Source of the DNA: Sphingomonas sp. PAMC 26621
Lineage (GTDB): Bacteria; Pseudomonadota; Alphaproteobacteria; Sphingomonadales; Sphingomonadaceae
Length of the DNA: 64,000 bases
Assembly: GCF_000251145.1 (NCBI RefSeq)
Contig: NZ_AIDW01000004.1
Location: 124,001-188,000 of the forward strand
Reading direction: 5' to 3'
The translations under genes and the position numbers were made by a program. This document shows positions 8,652 through 17,726 of this stretch, one piece after another. Position 1 is the first letter of the stretch. Every line of letters begins with the position of its first letter. The notes beneath the pieces were generated by a model. That model searched no databases, had not been told where the DNA came from, and saw only the letters and a program-made list of their open reading frames with translations.

Positions 8652-9953
8652 ATGCGGATTACGATGATCGGGTCGGGCTATGTTGGCCTGGTGTCCGGGG
8701 CATGCTTCTCGGATTTCGGCCATGAAGTGATTTGCGTCGACAAGGACGAAACCAAGATCGCCGCGCTCGAGGCGGGGCGGATGCCGATCTTTGAGCCTGG
8801 GCTCGATACGCTGGTCGCGACCAACGTCGCGGCAGGCCGGCTGCGTTTCACGACCGACCTGCAGGCCGCGGTCCGCGGCGCGGACGCGGTGTTCATCGCG
8901 GTCGGCACCCCATCGCGGCGGGGCGACGGCCATGCCGACCTGACCTATGTCTTCGCCGCGACGCGCGAGATCGCGGAGGCGATCGACGGTCCGGTGGTGG
9001 TCGTGACCAAGTCGACCGTGCCCGTAGGCACCGGCGACAAGGTCGAGGAGATCCTGCACGAGCTGGCGGGTGATTTCCCGATCGCGGTCGTCTCCAACCC
9101 CGAGTTCCTGCGCGAGGGCGCCGCGATCGGCGACTTCAAGCGCCCCGACCGGATCGTGATCGGCACCGAGGACGAGCGCGCCAAGGGCGTGATGCGCGAA
9201 GTGTATCGCCCGCTCTACCTCAACGAGAGCCCGATCCTGTTCACCGGGCGGCGGACGTCCGAGCTGATCAAATATGCCGCGAACGCGTTTCTCGCGACCA
9301 AGATCACGTTCATCAACGAAATCGCCGATCTGTGCGAAGCGGTCGGAGCGAACGTCCAGGACGTGTCGCGCGGGATCGGGCTCGACAACCGGATCGGGTC
9401 GAAGTTTCTCCACGCCGGCCCGGGTTATGGCGGCTCGTGCTTCCCCAAGGACACGCTCGCGCTGCTCAAGACCGCCGAGGATTACGAGACGCCCGTCCGG
9501 ATCGTCGAGGCGGTCGTGCAGGTGAACGACAACCGGAAGCGCGCGATGGGGCGCAAGGTCATCAAGGCGCTCGGCGGCGACGCCAAGGGCAAGACCGTCG
9601 CGATCCTCGGGCTCACGTTCAAGCCCAACACCGACGACATGCGCGACGCGCCGAGCCTGGCGATCGTCCAGAGCCTGCTCGATGCGGGCGCGACGGTCCG
9701 TGCGCACGACCCCGAGGGGATGGAGAGCGCAAAGGCGATGATGCCCGCGATCACCTATTGCCGTGATGCCTATGAGGCGGCGACGGGGGCGGATGTCGTC
9801 GTGATCGTGACCGAATGGGATACCTACCGCGCGCTCGACATCAAGCGATTGGGGACGATCATGGCGGACAAGGTGATGGTCGACCTGCGCAACGTCTATC
9901 CCGCTGTCGACGTCGAAAAGGCGGGGTTCGCCTACAGCTCGATCGGTCGCTGA
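8652..9953 (+). CDS. ugd: UDP-glucose 6-dehydrogenase
   Basis: 433 residues from ATG 8652 (MRITMIGSGYVGLVSG). This enzyme oxidises UDP-glucose to UDP-glucuronate with two NAD+. The N-terminal Rossmann motif is GSGYVGLVSG. The central domain has EFLREGAAIGDFKRPDR, and the catalytic cysteine lies in GYGGSCFPKDT; a C-terminal UDP-binding domain follows (GLTFKPNTDDMRDAPS). The length is standard for the family. UDP-glucuronate is the substrate of the epimerase encoded at 17727-18722, so the two probably supply sugars for exopolysaccharide or sphingomonad glycosphingolipids. The downstream gene is convergent, 4 bases away. Confidence 0.95.
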   Translation: MRITMIGSGYVGLVSGACFSDFGHEVICVDKDETKIAALEAGRMPIFEPGLDTLVATNVAAGRLRFTTDLQAAVRGADAVFIAVGTPSRRGDGHADLTYVFAATREIAEAIDGPVVVVTKSTVPVGTGDKVEEILHELAGDFPIAVVSNPEFLREGAAIGDFKRPDRIVIGTEDERAKGVMREVYRPLYLNESPILFTGRRTSELIKYAANAFLATKITFINEIADLCEAVGANVQDVSRGIGLDNRIGSKFLHAGPGYGGSCFPKDTLALLKTAEDYETPVRIVEAVVQVNDNRKRAMGRKVIKALGGDAKGKTVAILGLTFKPNTDDMRDAPSLAIVQSLLDAGATVRAHDPEGMESAKAMMPAITYCRDAYEAATGADVVVIVTEWDTYRALDIKRLGTIMADKVMVDLRNVYPAVDVEKAGFAYSSIGR

Positions 9954-9957
9954 CGGG

Positions 9958-10707
9958 TCAGACGGGTTCTGGCATGGCGAGCGCCGTCGCGAGCCATGCC
10001 GGGACGCGTGCATCGCCCAGCGCCTCGACGCGCCTGAGCTCGACCATCAGGCCGAGGTCCGGATAGGTTGCACGGGTCCGCTCGCCGGGTTCGGCCAGCG
10101 GCGCGACGACGAGCCGCCGGTTGACCTTGGCGCGGTGATGCATCCGCGCGGTGTTTTCCTGGCCGGTGTAGCAGCCCTTGGTAAAGCTGACGCCGTTGAG
10201 CTCGCGCGCGTTCGCCTCGAGCCACAGGGTCTGGTCGGTGCCGAGTTCCTGCTGGCCCTCGGTGACGCCGAGCGACAGGCGGTGCGCGTGCCAGCCGTCC
10301 GTCGGTTCGGCGGGTTCGCCAAGCCAGCGGTGTCCCAGATCCGCAAGGCGAGGGTCCGCGACACCCTGGCCCGACTCGCGCGACCAATGGACCGCGCCCG
10401 CGACCGGTTCGATCGTGATCGCGCGCCGTAGCCGGTACATCGACAGACGCTTGGCGAGCGCCTCCGCCGCGCTTGCCTCGCAATCGATCAGGATTGCGGT
10501 ATCGTCCGCCCACAGCAGGAAATCGAACAGCGCCTTGCCCTGCGGCGTCAGCAATCCCGCCCAGCGTGGCGCGGCGGCGTCGAGCGTCGCGACATCCTGC
10601 GTGATCAGCCCCTGGAGGAAGCCGCGGGGATCGTCGCCGGCGACGCGGAGCAGCGCGCGATCCGCGAGCATCGTGCCGGTGGACGCGGGAAGGGTGGTTT
10701 CGGTCAT
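9958..10707 (-). CDS. ygfZ: YgfZ/GcvT-like folate-binding protein (iron-sulfur cluster assembly/repair)
   Basis: 249 residues from ATG 10707; an alternative in-frame ATG at 10740 would add 11 residues. The diagnostic YgfZ motif KGCYTGQE is present in NGVSFTKGCYTGQENTARMH. FLQGLITQDV near the N-terminus and LLTPQGKALFDFLLW match the tetrahydrofolate-binding fold shared with GcvT. YgfZ/IBA57-type proteins assist maturation or repair of certain Fe-S enzymes with folate, in the cytoplasm. The gene is divergent from dihydroorotase, with about 45 bases between starts that must hold both promoters. Confidence 0.88.
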   Translation of the reverse strand: MTETTLPASTGTMLADRALLRVAGDDPRGFLQGLITQDVATLDAAAPRWAGLLTPQGKALFDFLLWADDTAILIDCEASAAEALAKRLSMYRLRRAITIEPVAGAVHWSRESGQGVADPRLADLGHRWLGEPAEPTDGWHAHRLSLGVTEGQQELGTDQTLWLEANARELNGVSFTKGCYTGQENTARMHHRAKVNRRLVVAPLAEPGERTRATYPDLGLMVELRRVEALGDARVPAWLATALAMPEPV

Positions 10708-10751
10708 CCCGACGAGATAGGACGCCGTGAGGCTTTGCATAAGAGGCAGTG

Positions 10752-12083
10752 ATGGCAGCGTACGATCTGATCCTGAAGAATGGCACGGTGCATTTGCCGA
10801 GTGGCCCGGCGCGCACCGACGTGGCGGTAACCGGCGGACGGATCGTCGCGCTCGGCAGCTTTGCGGCAAGCGAGGCGGGCGAGACGATCGACTGCACCGG
10901 GCTCGACGTGATGCCGGGCGTGATCGACACGCAGGTCCATTTCCGCGAGCCCGGGCTCGTCCACAAGGAAGACCTCGAGAGCGGGGCGCGCGCGGCGGTG
11001 CTTGGCGGGGTGACCGCGGTGTTCGAGATGCCCAACACCAAGCCGAACACCGATTCGGCGGAAGCGATCGGCGACAAGCTTGCGCGCGCGCATCACCGGA
11101 TGTGGTGCGACCACGCCTTCTACGTCGGCGCGACCAACCATAATGCCGCCGATCTCGCCGAGCTGGAGCGCTTGCCGGGGACCGCGGGGGTCAAGATCTT
11201 CATGGGTGCCTCGACCGGCGACCTGCTCGTGTCAGAGGACGCGCGGCTCGCCGAGGTGCTGGCATCGGGGCACCGCCGCGTCGCGATCCATGCCGAGGAC
11301 GAGGCACGGATGAATGCGCGCGCGGGGGAGCGGATTCCCGGGGACGCATCGTCGCATCCGGTGTGGCGCGACGACGAGAGCGCGCTGCTGGCGACCCGCC
11401 GGATTCTGGGGCTCGCGCGCGCCGCACGGCGGCGGATCCACGTGTTGCACGTGACGACCCCGGCCGAACTCGAATTGCTCGGGCAGAACAAGGACATTGC
11501 GAGTTGCGAGGTGACTCCGCAGCATCTCACGCTGGCTGGGGAAGAGGCGTATCCGCGGCTGGGCACGCTCGCGCAGATGAACCCGCCAATCCGCTCGGGC
11601 GTGCACCGCGACGGCTTGTGGCACTGGTTGCAGCAAGGAGTCGTCGACATCCTCGGGTCGGACCATGCGCCGCATACGCTCGAGGAAAAGGGCAAACCGT
11701 ATCCCGACAGCCCGAGCGGAATGCCGGGGGTGCAGACGCTGCTGCCGCTGATGCTCAACCATGTCGCGGAGGGGCGCACGACGTTGCAGCGCGTGATCGA
11801 TCTGACCAGCGCAGGGCCGCAGCGGGTGTTCGGACTTGTCGGCAAGGGGCGGATCGCGGTCGGCTACGACGCCGATTTCACCGTGGTCGATCTGAAGGCG
11901 CGCTGGACGATCGAGCAGGAGTGGCTCGCGTCGCGCTGCGGCTGGTCGCCGTTCACCGGGATGACCGTGACGGGGAAGCCGGTCGGCACGATCGTACGCG
12001 GTCACCGGGTGATGTGGGAGAATACGCTGGCCGAGGCCGCGATCGGCGAACCGATCCGGTTCGAGGCGATCGAATTCGGTTGA
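10752..12083 (+). CDS. pyrC: Dihydroorotase (type I amidohydrolase)
   Basis: 443 residues from ATG 10752; a GTG lies one codon upstream. It is an amidohydrolase that should close carbamoyl-aspartate to dihydroorotate in pyrimidine synthesis. Visible signatures are DTQVHFREPGLVHKEDL, AVFEMPNTKPNTDS, a lysine in GVKIFMGASTGDLL, HAEDE, and GSDHAPHTLEEKGKPYPD. The first metal-ligand position of the usual HxH motif is Gln (QVH, not HVH), seen in a subset of bacterial dihydroorotases that I recall with DSQVHFREPG. Assignment within the amidohydrolase superfamily (against allantoinase or hydantoinase) rests on the MPNT and SDHAPH-TLEEK blocks. Confidence 0.85.
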   Translation: MAAYDLILKNGTVHLPSGPARTDVAVTGGRIVALGSFAASEAGETIDCTGLDVMPGVIDTQVHFREPGLVHKEDLESGARAAVLGGVTAVFEMPNTKPNTDSAEAIGDKLARAHHRMWCDHAFYVGATNHNAADLAELERLPGTAGVKIFMGASTGDLLVSEDARLAEVLASGHRRVAIHAEDEARMNARAGERIPGDASSHPVWRDDESALLATRRILGLARAARRRIHVLHVTTPAELELLGQNKDIASCEVTPQHLTLAGEEAYPRLGTLAQMNPPIRSGVHRDGLWHWLQQGVVDILGSDHAPHTLEEKGKPYPDSPSGMPGVQTLLPLMLNHVAEGRTTLQRVIDLTSAGPQRVFGLVGKGRIAVGYDADFTVVDLKARWTIEQEWLASRCGWSPFTGMTVTGKPVGTIVRGHRVMWENTLAEAAIGEPIRFEAIEFG

Positions 12084-12128
12084 TCGAGTGAAGCGGGTGG
12101 ACCGGCGAACCGCTCCACCCGTCTCGAC

Positions 12129-12416
12129 TTACTTCTTGCCGCGCAGCGTGTTGATCAGCGCGAGGCCGATCGTGCCGACGAGCGCTGCGGTCGCCCATGG
12201 CTTGGCACGGGCGAAATCGCGCGCCTGCTGGACGAGCGGGCCCGGGCCGGTCGCGATCGCGTCCTGGACGCCGCCGATGGCCTTGTTGACCGTGCCGGTA
12301 ACCTGATCCGCGATGCCTTCGCCCTGCAGCTTCGAGCTGCCGGTCAGATTGCCCGCTGCTTCCTTGAGCGAACCGGTGACATTCTGGGCATCGCCCTTGA
12401 GGGAGGTCTCGTTCAT
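12129..12416 (-). CDS. CsbD-like stress protein with C-terminal membrane anchor
   Basis: 95 residues. The start at 12416 is chosen because AAAGGAAC precedes it at proper spacing; an ATG seven codons upstream is less well placed. The N-terminal half has the CsbD-type pattern of amphipathic helix with Lys/Gly/Asn repeats (LKGDAQNVTGSLKEAAGNLT, GEGIADQVTGTVNKAIGG). The C-terminus PWATAALVGTIGLALINTL is a transmembrane helix like that of DUF883/ElaB proteins. CsbD proteins are general-stress proteins of unknown mechanism. It is the last gene of a same-strand group that starts with the EipA-like gene. Confidence 0.75.
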   Translation of the reverse strand: MNETSLKGDAQNVTGSLKEAAGNLTGSSKLQGEGIADQVTGTVNKAIGGVQDAIATGPGPLVQQARDFARAKPWATAALVGTIGLALINTLRGKK

Positions 12417-12516
12417 CACAGTGTTCCTTTCATCCATGGCCACGCCGTCAGGGCATGGTTCGGAAGCGCAACGGTTGAAACGCGCGCTGGTGCCATCAAA
12501 AAAACGATCGCGCGTA

Positions 12517-12669
12517 CTACTTGTCGGTGAAGCGCTTGACCTTAACCGGCAGGTCCTTGCCCTTGGTACGGCGCGAGGGGACCTGGACCGGGTGCTTCTT
12601 CTTCCACTCCGCAAAAGTCATTGGGCCATCGGGGGTGTCGATCAGGATCTCGTCGGTCGGTTCGGTCAT
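12517..12669 (-). CDS. Small protein of unknown function (50 residues)
   Basis: Starts MTEPTDEILIDTPDGPM and ends VKVKRFTDK. It is strongly basic in its second half (AEWKKKHPVQVPSRRTKGKD) with no signal peptide or membrane segment. The ATG overlaps the stop of the DoxX gene by 4 bases (ATGA), which argues that it is really translated, coupled to doxX. I do not recognise the family. The charge pattern could suit nucleic acid or acidic-surface binding, but nothing specific supports it. Confidence 0.6.
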   Translation of the reverse strand: MTEPTDEILIDTPDGPMTFAEWKKKHPVQVPSRRTKGKDLPVKVKRFTDK

Positions 12670-13112
12670 GCGCGGGGCTTTCGAGCGGTAAAGGGCCAGT
12701 CGATCACTCGCCCGGCGAACAGCGCCCACCAGACGATCACCGGTTGAAACGCCAGACGCGGGATATGGTACCACAGGCTGAGCCCGCCGGTGCCGTGCGC
12801 GATGTAATCGGCAGCGTGCTTGATGTTCGCGGGGTAGACGCACACTGCATAGAGCGCGAGCATCACCCCCGCCCACCAGCGTAGCCGCGGCACGAACAAC
12901 GCGATCGCACCCGCGATTTCGCACAGGCCGGTTGCCTGAATCACCTGTGGCGCGAAGGGGACCCACGCGGGGGTGATTCCCAGGAACGGCGCGGGGATCG
13001 CAACGTGCAGCACACCCGCCGCAAGATACGCCACCGCCAGGATCGCGCGCAGGACCTGCCGGGTTAGCAGCGCGCTGGACGGACCCTGGTCCGCCGTCAG
13101 AACGGGAACCAC
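12666..13112 (-). CDS. DoxX-family integral membrane protein
   Basis: 148 residues starting at a GTG that lies inside the end of the EipA-like gene (16-base overlap). Four hydrophobic helices are visible: ILAVAYLAAGVLHVAIPAPF, VIQATGLCEIAGAIALFVP, WWAGVMLALYAVCVYPANI and a C-terminal one around VIVWWALFAGRVI. The pattern, with TGLCEIAGAIAL after helix 1, is that of DoxX/SURF4-like quinone-associated membrane proteins. The overlaps on both sides suggest one transcript with EipA and the 50-residue protein. The substrate or partner is not predictable. Confidence 0.78.
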   Translation of the reverse strand: MVPVLTADQGPSSALLTRQVLRAILAVAYLAAGVLHVAIPAPFLGITPAWVPFAPQVIQATGLCEIAGAIALFVPRLRWWAGVMLALYAVCVYPANIKHAADYIAHGTGGLSLWYHIPRLAFQPVIVWWALFAGRVIDWPFTARKPRA

Positions 13113-14002
13113 TTCGAGGTCTTGTTGAACTTCATGTAGCCGAGATTGACCCCCTGCCGCCAGCCGACGCCCAGCCGGATCGGGATCAGCACGGTGTTGC
13201 CGCGGCGTAGATAGGTCGCGGCAAACCCGCCGACGAAATAGACGCGGCCCTCGGCTGCCGGGAAACGGTGGAACAGTTCGGCCGAGTCATACAGGTTGTA
13301 GACCAGCACGAACACCTTGTTGGCATCCCCGCCAAGATCGAAGCCGACCGACGGGCCGGTCCAATAGACCGGCTGCTGGCCCTCGACCTTGTGGAACATC
13401 GTGCCCTTGCCGTAGCGCAACCCGACGACGATCGCGCCCGACGCCTCGCGCCCCGAGATATAGGCGTTCGGCTGGCCCTGTTCCTTGAGCGTGCGCTCGA
13501 GGATCCCCGCGAGCCCGGATGCGCCCTTGCCGAACGTGCCCTCGGCGGCGACGAGGATTTCGCTTTGCTTGAAGGTCTCGCCTTGTGCCGCGGCGGCATC
13601 TGCGCCGGCGCGCGCGCCATCCTGCGCGGCGATGTCGGCGGGGCTTTGCTGGGGCGGCGTCGTGGGATCGTTCGCAGGGGGATCGGGATAGCGTGGCGAG
13701 CCTGTCGGCGCTGCAGCCGGGGCTGGCGATTCCGTATCCTGCGGGTAGGGCGGGGGGGAATCCGAACTGGGCGGATAGGCGTTTTGGACCGGCTCCGTTG
13801 CGCCCTGGACGGGGGCGGGCCGGGACTGGGCTCGTGGTGATGGGTTCTGCGAGGTCGAGCGCGCGGGCTGTGCCGGTGCGAGATCCGAATCGATCGACTG
13901 GTTCGGATCGATCGTTCGCACCTGCGCCGCGAGCGGGGCTGTTGCCAGCATGACAGCGAGCATGGCCCCTGCCTTCGGGACCGCAAACCAACCCACGCGC
14001 AT
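13097..14002 (-). CDS. eipA: EipA/DUF1134 envelope integrity protein
   Basis: 301 residues from ATG 14002, which has GGGGAG seven bases upstream; an ATG two codons earlier has almost no spacing. A signal peptide (AGAMLAVMLATAPLAAQ) is followed by about 90 Pro/Ser/Gln-rich residues. The DUF1134 domain comes next: SEILVAAEGTFGKGASGLAG, NAYISGREASGAIVVGLRYG, VYWTGPSVGFDLGGDANK, and the C-terminal LGVGWRQGVNLGYMKF. Brucella EipA is a periplasmic protein needed for cell-envelope integrity. The Pro-rich spacer is longer than I recall for Brucella EipA and may span the periplasm. Confidence 0.85.
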   Translation of the reverse strand: MRVGWFAVPKAGAMLAVMLATAPLAAQVRTIDPNQSIDSDLAPAQPARSTSQNPSPRAQSRPAPVQGATEPVQNAYPPSSDSPPPYPQDTESPAPAAAPTGSPRYPDPPANDPTTPPQQSPADIAAQDGARAGADAAAAQGETFKQSEILVAAEGTFGKGASGLAGILERTLKEQGQPNAYISGREASGAIVVGLRYGKGTMFHKVEGQQPVYWTGPSVGFDLGGDANKVFVLVYNLYDSAELFHRFPAAEGRVYFVGGFAATYLRRGNTVLIPIRLGVGWRQGVNLGYMKFNKTSKWFPF

Positions 14003-14158
14003 CGTCATTCTCCCCAACGTCCCGCATCTCTAGCGCCGGATCATATGACGCGCCAATGAACGCCGCGCCAGTCCGAGTCGAATTCACGGTGGTTGATGCG
14101 CAAACCGGCTGTTGATCACAGCGAACAGCACGGCTATAGAGCCACCTCGCCGTGACCT

Positions 14159-14248
14159 GGAGACGTGGGTGAGTGGCTGAAACCAACGCTTTGCTAAAGC
14201 GTCGTACGGGAAACCGTACCGAGAGTTCGAATCTCTCCGTCTCCGCCA
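14159..14248 (+). tRNA. tRNA-Ser, anticodon GCT
   Basis: Acceptor stem GGAGACG (14159-14165) pairs with CGTCTCC (14238-14244), then G and an encoded CCA. The anticodon arm is CGCTTTGCTAAAGCG with GCT in the loop. A long class II variable arm (GTACGG...CCGTAC) and T-arm GAGAGTTCGAATCTCTC are clear. The 90-base length is right for tRNA-Ser. It reads AGC/AGT codons. No integrase gene is visible beside it. Confidence 0.97.
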
Positions 14249-14439
14249 TCGGCTCTTCGGCCCAGAGCAACGCCGTACGGTTGGCCGCTTGAGGTCTCCG
14301 GTTGAAGCGACCTCTGGCAAAGTCCGACCTGAACTCCGCCCATTTCCGCAAGTCCCTGACGCTCGGCGGCAATGGCCTGCCGATTTGCATCAAGCAGTCG
14401 GTGCTTGCTCGAAGCCGCTGGTTTTTGCAGGGCGGGCGC

Positions 14440-15315
14440 ATGAAATATGCTGCACCGAAACGAATCGCCTTGCTGGCCGCGACGATGCTTGTGGCATCGG
14501 CCGCCCCCGCGCTCGCGCAGGAAGCCGCCAAAGGCGATCCGGCGCAGGGCACGGGGCCGTTGCCGCCGAATGTCGCGCCCGACCCCACGCCGATCTGTAC
14601 CGACCGGCCGAGCAAGGCGACGACGACCTGCACGGTTCCCGCCGGAGCGGTTCAGATCGAGACCGACCTCGTCAACTGGACGCGCGAGACCTCGGACGGC
14701 GTGCGGACCGATACCGTCCTGTTCACGAACCCCACGCTGAAATACGGCGTAGGCAGGCACACCGACGTCGAAGTCAACTTCGTCCCGTATGAATCGGTGC
14801 GCATGCGGATGGACGACGGTTCGGTCACCACCGATCGCGGGATCGGGGACCTGTATCTCCGCGCGAAACAGAAACTGACCGTCGACAAGTCGAAGACCCA
14901 GGTCGCGCTGGTCGGATTCGTCAAGGCGCCGACCGCCGGGTCGACACGCGGCAACGGGCATTGGGAGGGTGGGGCGGTCGTCCCGGTGAACATCCCGCTC
15001 CCCTTCGACTTCACGCTGACCACCAGTCCGGAACTCGACATTTCCGCTGACCAGTCGATGGGGAATGGCAATCATGTCGAACTCGCCAACCTGATCAACC
15101 TGGCGCACCCGGTCGGCAAGAAAGCGACGGTCTACGCCGAACTGTGGACCAAGGAGAGCTTCGAGCCGCGCATGAATACGCAGCAATATTCGGTGGATTT
15201 CGCAGCGGCCTACCAGCTTACCAAGACGCTCCAGCTGGACGCCTCGGCCTATATCGGCCTCAACCGCGAAACCCCCGGGCTGCAGCTCTATACGGGAATC
15301 TCGACGCGCTTCTAA
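14440..15315 (+). CDS. Outer-membrane protein of the MetA (phenol degradation) family
   Basis: 291 residues from ATG 14440, which begins a signal peptide (RIALLAATMLVASAAPALAQ); an earlier in-frame ATG would put a hydrophilic stretch in front of it. The mature part has CTDRPSKATTTCTVPAG, a cysteine pair, and alternating beta strands (VQIETDLVNWTRE, LKYGVGRHTDVEVNF, GIGDLYLRAKQKL, YIGLNRET) as in Phenol_MetA_deg outer-membrane barrels. The family is linked to uptake of hydrophobic compounds, but the substrate is unknown here. It ends in F, as barrels usually do. Confidence 0.75.
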   Translation: MKYAAPKRIALLAATMLVASAAPALAQEAAKGDPAQGTGPLPPNVAPDPTPICTDRPSKATTTCTVPAGAVQIETDLVNWTRETSDGVRTDTVLFTNPTLKYGVGRHTDVEVNFVPYESVRMRMDDGSVTTDRGIGDLYLRAKQKLTVDKSKTQVALVGFVKAPTAGSTRGNGHWEGGAVVPVNIPLPFDFTLTTSPELDISADQSMGNGNHVELANLINLAHPVGKKATVYAELWTKESFEPRMNTQQYSVDFAAAYQLTKTLQLDASAYIGLNRETPGLQLYTGISTRF

Positions 15316-15367
15316 GCGGCACGGCACGGCACGGCACTGCGCGGGTTGCGCGCGGTGCCGTGCCGCT
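15315..15367. terminator. Hairpin between convergent genes, likely bidirectional terminator
   Basis: AGCGGCACGGCAC at 15315-15327 is perfectly inverted at 15355-15367. Inside the left arm the unit GGCAC repeats as (GGCAC)GGCACGGCAC. It sits between two convergent stops 55 bases apart. No clear T run follows, so factor-independent termination is uncertain. Confidence 0.5.
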
Positions 15368-15370
15368 CCG

Positions 15371-17479
15371 TTACGATTTCGCCGGGTTCAGTCCGTGCTT
15401 GCGCAGGAGCGGGGCGACTTGCGGGTCGTGGCCGGTCATGGCGCGGAACATGACGGTGTAATCCTGGGTATGCCCGCGCGACAGGATCAGGTCGCGGAAG
15501 CGCTGCCCGTTCGCGCGTGTCATCCCGCCGTGCTGCTCGAACCAGTCGTAGACGTTCTGCTGGATCATGTCGGTCCATAGATAGGCGTAATAGCCCGCGG
15601 CATAGCCCGAGCCCCAGATGTGCGCGAAGTAGCTCGTGCGGTAGCGTGGCGGGACGTGCGCGGCATCCAGCCCGGTCTCGCTCAGCGCCTTCGCCTCGAA
15701 CGCGTCGACGTCGGTCGGCACCGCGGCTGCCGGGACCGAGTGCCACGCCATGTCGAGTTGCGCCGCCGCGAGCGTCTCGCCGAAGCTGTATCCCTGGTTG
15801 AACGTCTCGGCGCGCTTGATCTTGTCGACCAGCACCTGCGGCATCGCTGCGCCGGTCTGATAATGATGCGCGTAATGCGCGAGCACGCGCGGTTCGAGCG
15901 CCCAATGCTCGTTGAACTGCGACGGGAATTCGACGAAATCGCGCGCCACAGCGGTGCCCGACAGCGTCGGATAGGTCTGGTTTGCGAACAAACCGTGCAA
16001 GCCGTGGCCGAATTCATGGAACATCGTCCGCACGTCCGAGAACGTCACCAGCCCGGGCTGGCCGTCCGCGGGCTTGGTAAAATTGGCGGTGTTGGAGATG
16101 ACCGGCCTGGTCCCGAAGATCTTCGCCTGGCGGACGAAGATGTTCATCCACGCGCCGCCCGACTTGTTGTCGCGCTTCCAATAGTCGAAATAGGCGAGCC
16201 CCAGCGGCTTCCCGCTTTCCTCGAACACCTCGTACACACGAATGTCGGGATGATAGGTCGGGATGTCGGTCCGCCGCTTGAACGTTACCCCGTACAGTTG
16301 CGTGGCGGCATAGAAGACGCCGTTCTCGAGCACGTTCCAGATCTCGAGATATGGCTTGGTCTCGTTGAGATGGAGGTCGAACTTCGCCTTGCGGACCTTT
16401 TCCGCGTACAACGCCCAATCCCAGGGTTCGAGCTTGAAACCGCCCTTGTCCGCATCGATCGCCTGCTGAAGCTCGCCGACCTGCACCGCCTGCGCGGCGG
16501 CGACGGGGGCGTCGAGCGCGTTGAGGAAGCCGCGCGCGGTGTCGGCGGTCTTGGCCATCTGCTCCGCCAGCGAATAGTCCGCCCAGGTCTTGAAGCCGAG
16601 CAGATTGGCCTTGCGGGTCCGCAGCGCGATGAGTTGCAGGATCGCCGCGCGGGTATCAGTAGCGTCGCCCTTTTCTGCGCGCGTCCAGCTCTGGTCGAAC
16701 AGCGCCTTGCGCGTCGTGCGGTCGGTGAGGGACTCGAGCGCCGGCTGGCCGGTCGTGTTCTGGAGCGACAGCAGATACTTGCCCGGCAGCTTGCGGTCGG
16801 CGGCGTCGCGCGCGGCGGACTGGACCTCGCCTGCCGACATTCCGGCCAGCTTCGCCGGATCGTCAAGCACCAGCGCCCCCGCCTTGGTGGCGGCAAGCAG
16901 CCGCTGGCGGAAGGCGATGCCGGCGGTCGAAATCTGCTTGTTGAGGTCGCGCAGCGTAGTCTGGTCGGCAGCGGAAAGTTGCGCGCCGGCGCGGACGAAC
17001 GTCTTGTAATAGTCCTCGACCAGCATCGCCTGTTCGGCATCCAGCTTCAACGACGCCTTGCGATCGTACAGCGTTTTCACGCGCGCAAACAGCTTCGGGT
17101 CGAGGTAGATCGTGTCGCCATAGGCTGCGAGCTTGGGGGCGAGCGCCGCCTGCGCGGCTTGCAGCGCCGGATTGGTGTTCGCCTGCGTCACCTGCCCGAA
17201 GGCCGATTGGGCGCGCGCCAGCATTTGCCCCTGGCGTTCCATCGCGAGGATCGTGTTGTCGAAGGTCGGCGCCGCGGGATTATCGGCGATGGCGCGCACT
17301 TCGGCGAGGCTTTCGGCGATCCCCTGCTCGATCGCCGGCTGATAATCGCCATCCTGGATCTTGTCGAACGGCGGCGCCTGATAGGGCAGGGTGCTGCGTT
17401 GCGCGAACGGATTGGCGGCCTCGGCAGGAGCAGTGCCGATCACGGCGGCAACAGTGGCAAGCAGGAACGTACGACGCAT
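15371..17479 (-). CDS. dcp: M3-family metallopeptidase (peptidyl-dipeptidase Dcp type)
   Basis: 702 residues with a signal peptide (MRRTFLLATVAAVIGTAPAEA), so probably periplasmic. The zinc motif HEFGH is in TMFHEFGHGLHGLFANQ, followed by the substrate-loop DFVEFPSQFNEHWA and, near the C-terminus, YFAHIWGSGYAAGYYAY, all standard M3A. Dcp releases dipeptides from the C-terminus of peptides. Length is typical of bacterial Dcp (about 680). A very long ORF on the other strand across this gene is a codon-bias shadow. Confidence 0.93.
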   Translation of the reverse strand: MRRTFLLATVAAVIGTAPAEAANPFAQRSTLPYQAPPFDKIQDGDYQPAIEQGIAESLAEVRAIADNPAAPTFDNTILAMERQGQMLARAQSAFGQVTQANTNPALQAAQAALAPKLAAYGDTIYLDPKLFARVKTLYDRKASLKLDAEQAMLVEDYYKTFVRAGAQLSAADQTTLRDLNKQISTAGIAFRQRLLAATKAGALVLDDPAKLAGMSAGEVQSAARDAADRKLPGKYLLSLQNTTGQPALESLTDRTTRKALFDQSWTRAEKGDATDTRAAILQLIALRTRKANLLGFKTWADYSLAEQMAKTADTARGFLNALDAPVAAAQAVQVGELQQAIDADKGGFKLEPWDWALYAEKVRKAKFDLHLNETKPYLEIWNVLENGVFYAATQLYGVTFKRRTDIPTYHPDIRVYEVFEESGKPLGLAYFDYWKRDNKSGGAWMNIFVRQAKIFGTRPVISNTANFTKPADGQPGLVTFSDVRTMFHEFGHGLHGLFANQTYPTLSGTAVARDFVEFPSQFNEHWALEPRVLAHYAHHYQTGAAMPQVLVDKIKRAETFNQGYSFGETLAAAQLDMAWHSVPAAAVPTDVDAFEAKALSETGLDAAHVPPRYRTSYFAHIWGSGYAAGYYAYLWTDMIQQNVYDWFEQHGGMTRANGQRFRDLILSRGHTQDYTVMFRAMTGHDPQVAPLLRKHGLNPAKS

Positions 17480-17726
17480 GTTCAGTCCTTTCGGGATGGG
17501 CGGACGCTAGCGAAGGGGGCCGTGGCTTGTCGACCCTGGCCGACCAAACCGTCCTGGAATTGTGGTGGGCACGCGGTGCTGGCCGCTCTTGCGCAGGTCG
17601 CGCCACTGGAGCGATACAACGCGTGCGTTCCGGTTTTCGTCTTGCGGACGATGGAGCTGTTACTGCCGAACGTCGGGCCGGGTTCCGTGCAGACCATGGC
17701 GCAGCGCGGGACCAGTTCCGGGCCGG

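Noticed and set aside
17480..17726. Possible short gene in the gap between the M3 peptidase and the epimerase
   Set aside because: Two overlapping frames of 70-80 codons exist but neither has a ribosome site, domain or consistent codon bias.
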